A DNA stretch of 6,066 bases, taken from the NCBI GenBank assembly GCA_021158805.1, contig JAGGTZ010000162.1, positions 1 through 6,066 on the forward strand. Reading direction: 5' to 3'. Positions 5,989 through 6,066 of this stretch are shown in pieces. The DNA is from Thermoproteota archaeon (GTDB lineage: Archaea > Korarchaeota > Korarchaeia > Korarchaeales > Korarchaeaceae). The notes beneath the pieces were generated by a model. The model made no database searches and was not told where the DNA came from. It was given only the letters and a program-made list of their open reading frames with translations. The translations under genes and the position numbers were made by a program. Position 1 is the first letter of the stretch. The number at the start of each line of letters is the position of its first letter.

Positions 5989-6066
5989 TAACTCACACCT
6001 AGAGCATAGCTTACCAGCTCTCTAGCTATGTTGACACCTGTAACTCTGGCGGCGTTCTTGAACTCG
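5988..6066 (-). CDS. lysX: LysW-alpha-aminoadipate ligase, C-terminal fragment (cut by the window edge)
   Basis: Only the last 25 codons are present, starting inside the window edge: EFKNAARVTGVNIAREL and a short tail, ending at TAA 5988-5990. The pattern EFKN-x4-TG-V-(I/V)A/P fits the C-terminus of LysX, an ATP-grasp ligase that joins the alpha-amino group of aminoadipate (or glutamate in ArgX forms) to the C-terminal Glu of LysW. The stop shares a base with the lysJ ATG, indicating one operon. The residues that separate LysX from ArgX lie outside the window, so substrate choice cannot be read. Confidence 0.8.
   Translation of the reverse strand, partial: EFKNAARVTGVNIARELVSYALGVS

Overview
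The window reads as a thermophilic archaeon, probably of the Thermoproteota/TACK branch; Korarchaeota is possible but unproven. Supporting signs are the LysW carrier-protein pathway genes, an archaeo-eukaryotic-primase-like protein, a single-domain KaiC-type ATPase, a GTG start, GGTG-type ribosome binding sites, very tight gene packing, and heavy use of AGA/AGG and ATA codons. No rRNA, tRNA, CRISPR array or insertion sequence was found.

Positions 1-866 (plus strand) form the irregular part. A small winged-helix regulator (1-240), possibly cut by the window edge, is followed by a gene-poor stretch with a 16-bp perfect palindrome (418-433). Next comes what looks like a broken second gene of related type (450-895). 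It has a good ribosome binding site and ATG, an in-frame TAG at codon 6, one transmembrane helix with a basic tail, a run of 12 G, and then, in another frame, the end of a winged helix. That end repeats the first gene exactly over 59 bp.

Positions 867-3744 (minus strand) hold a tight three-gene set. In transcription order these are a radical SAM protein of the spore-photoproduct-lyase-like family, a KaiC/RecA-type ATPase 25 bp later, and a short PriS-like primase/polymerase whose ATG directly follows the ATPase stop codon. Together they suggest a nucleic-acid repair or processing module, but this is an inference from families and spacing.

Positions 3849-6066 (minus strand) hold lysX (only its C-terminus is present), lysJ and lysK, joined by overlaps of 1 and 29 bp. 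They act in LysW-mediated lysine (and perhaps ornithine/arginine) biosynthesis. LysX attaches the amino acid to LysW, LysJ transaminates the carrier-bound semialdehyde, and LysK releases the finished amino acid. A 104-bp gap separates this operon from the radical SAM set.
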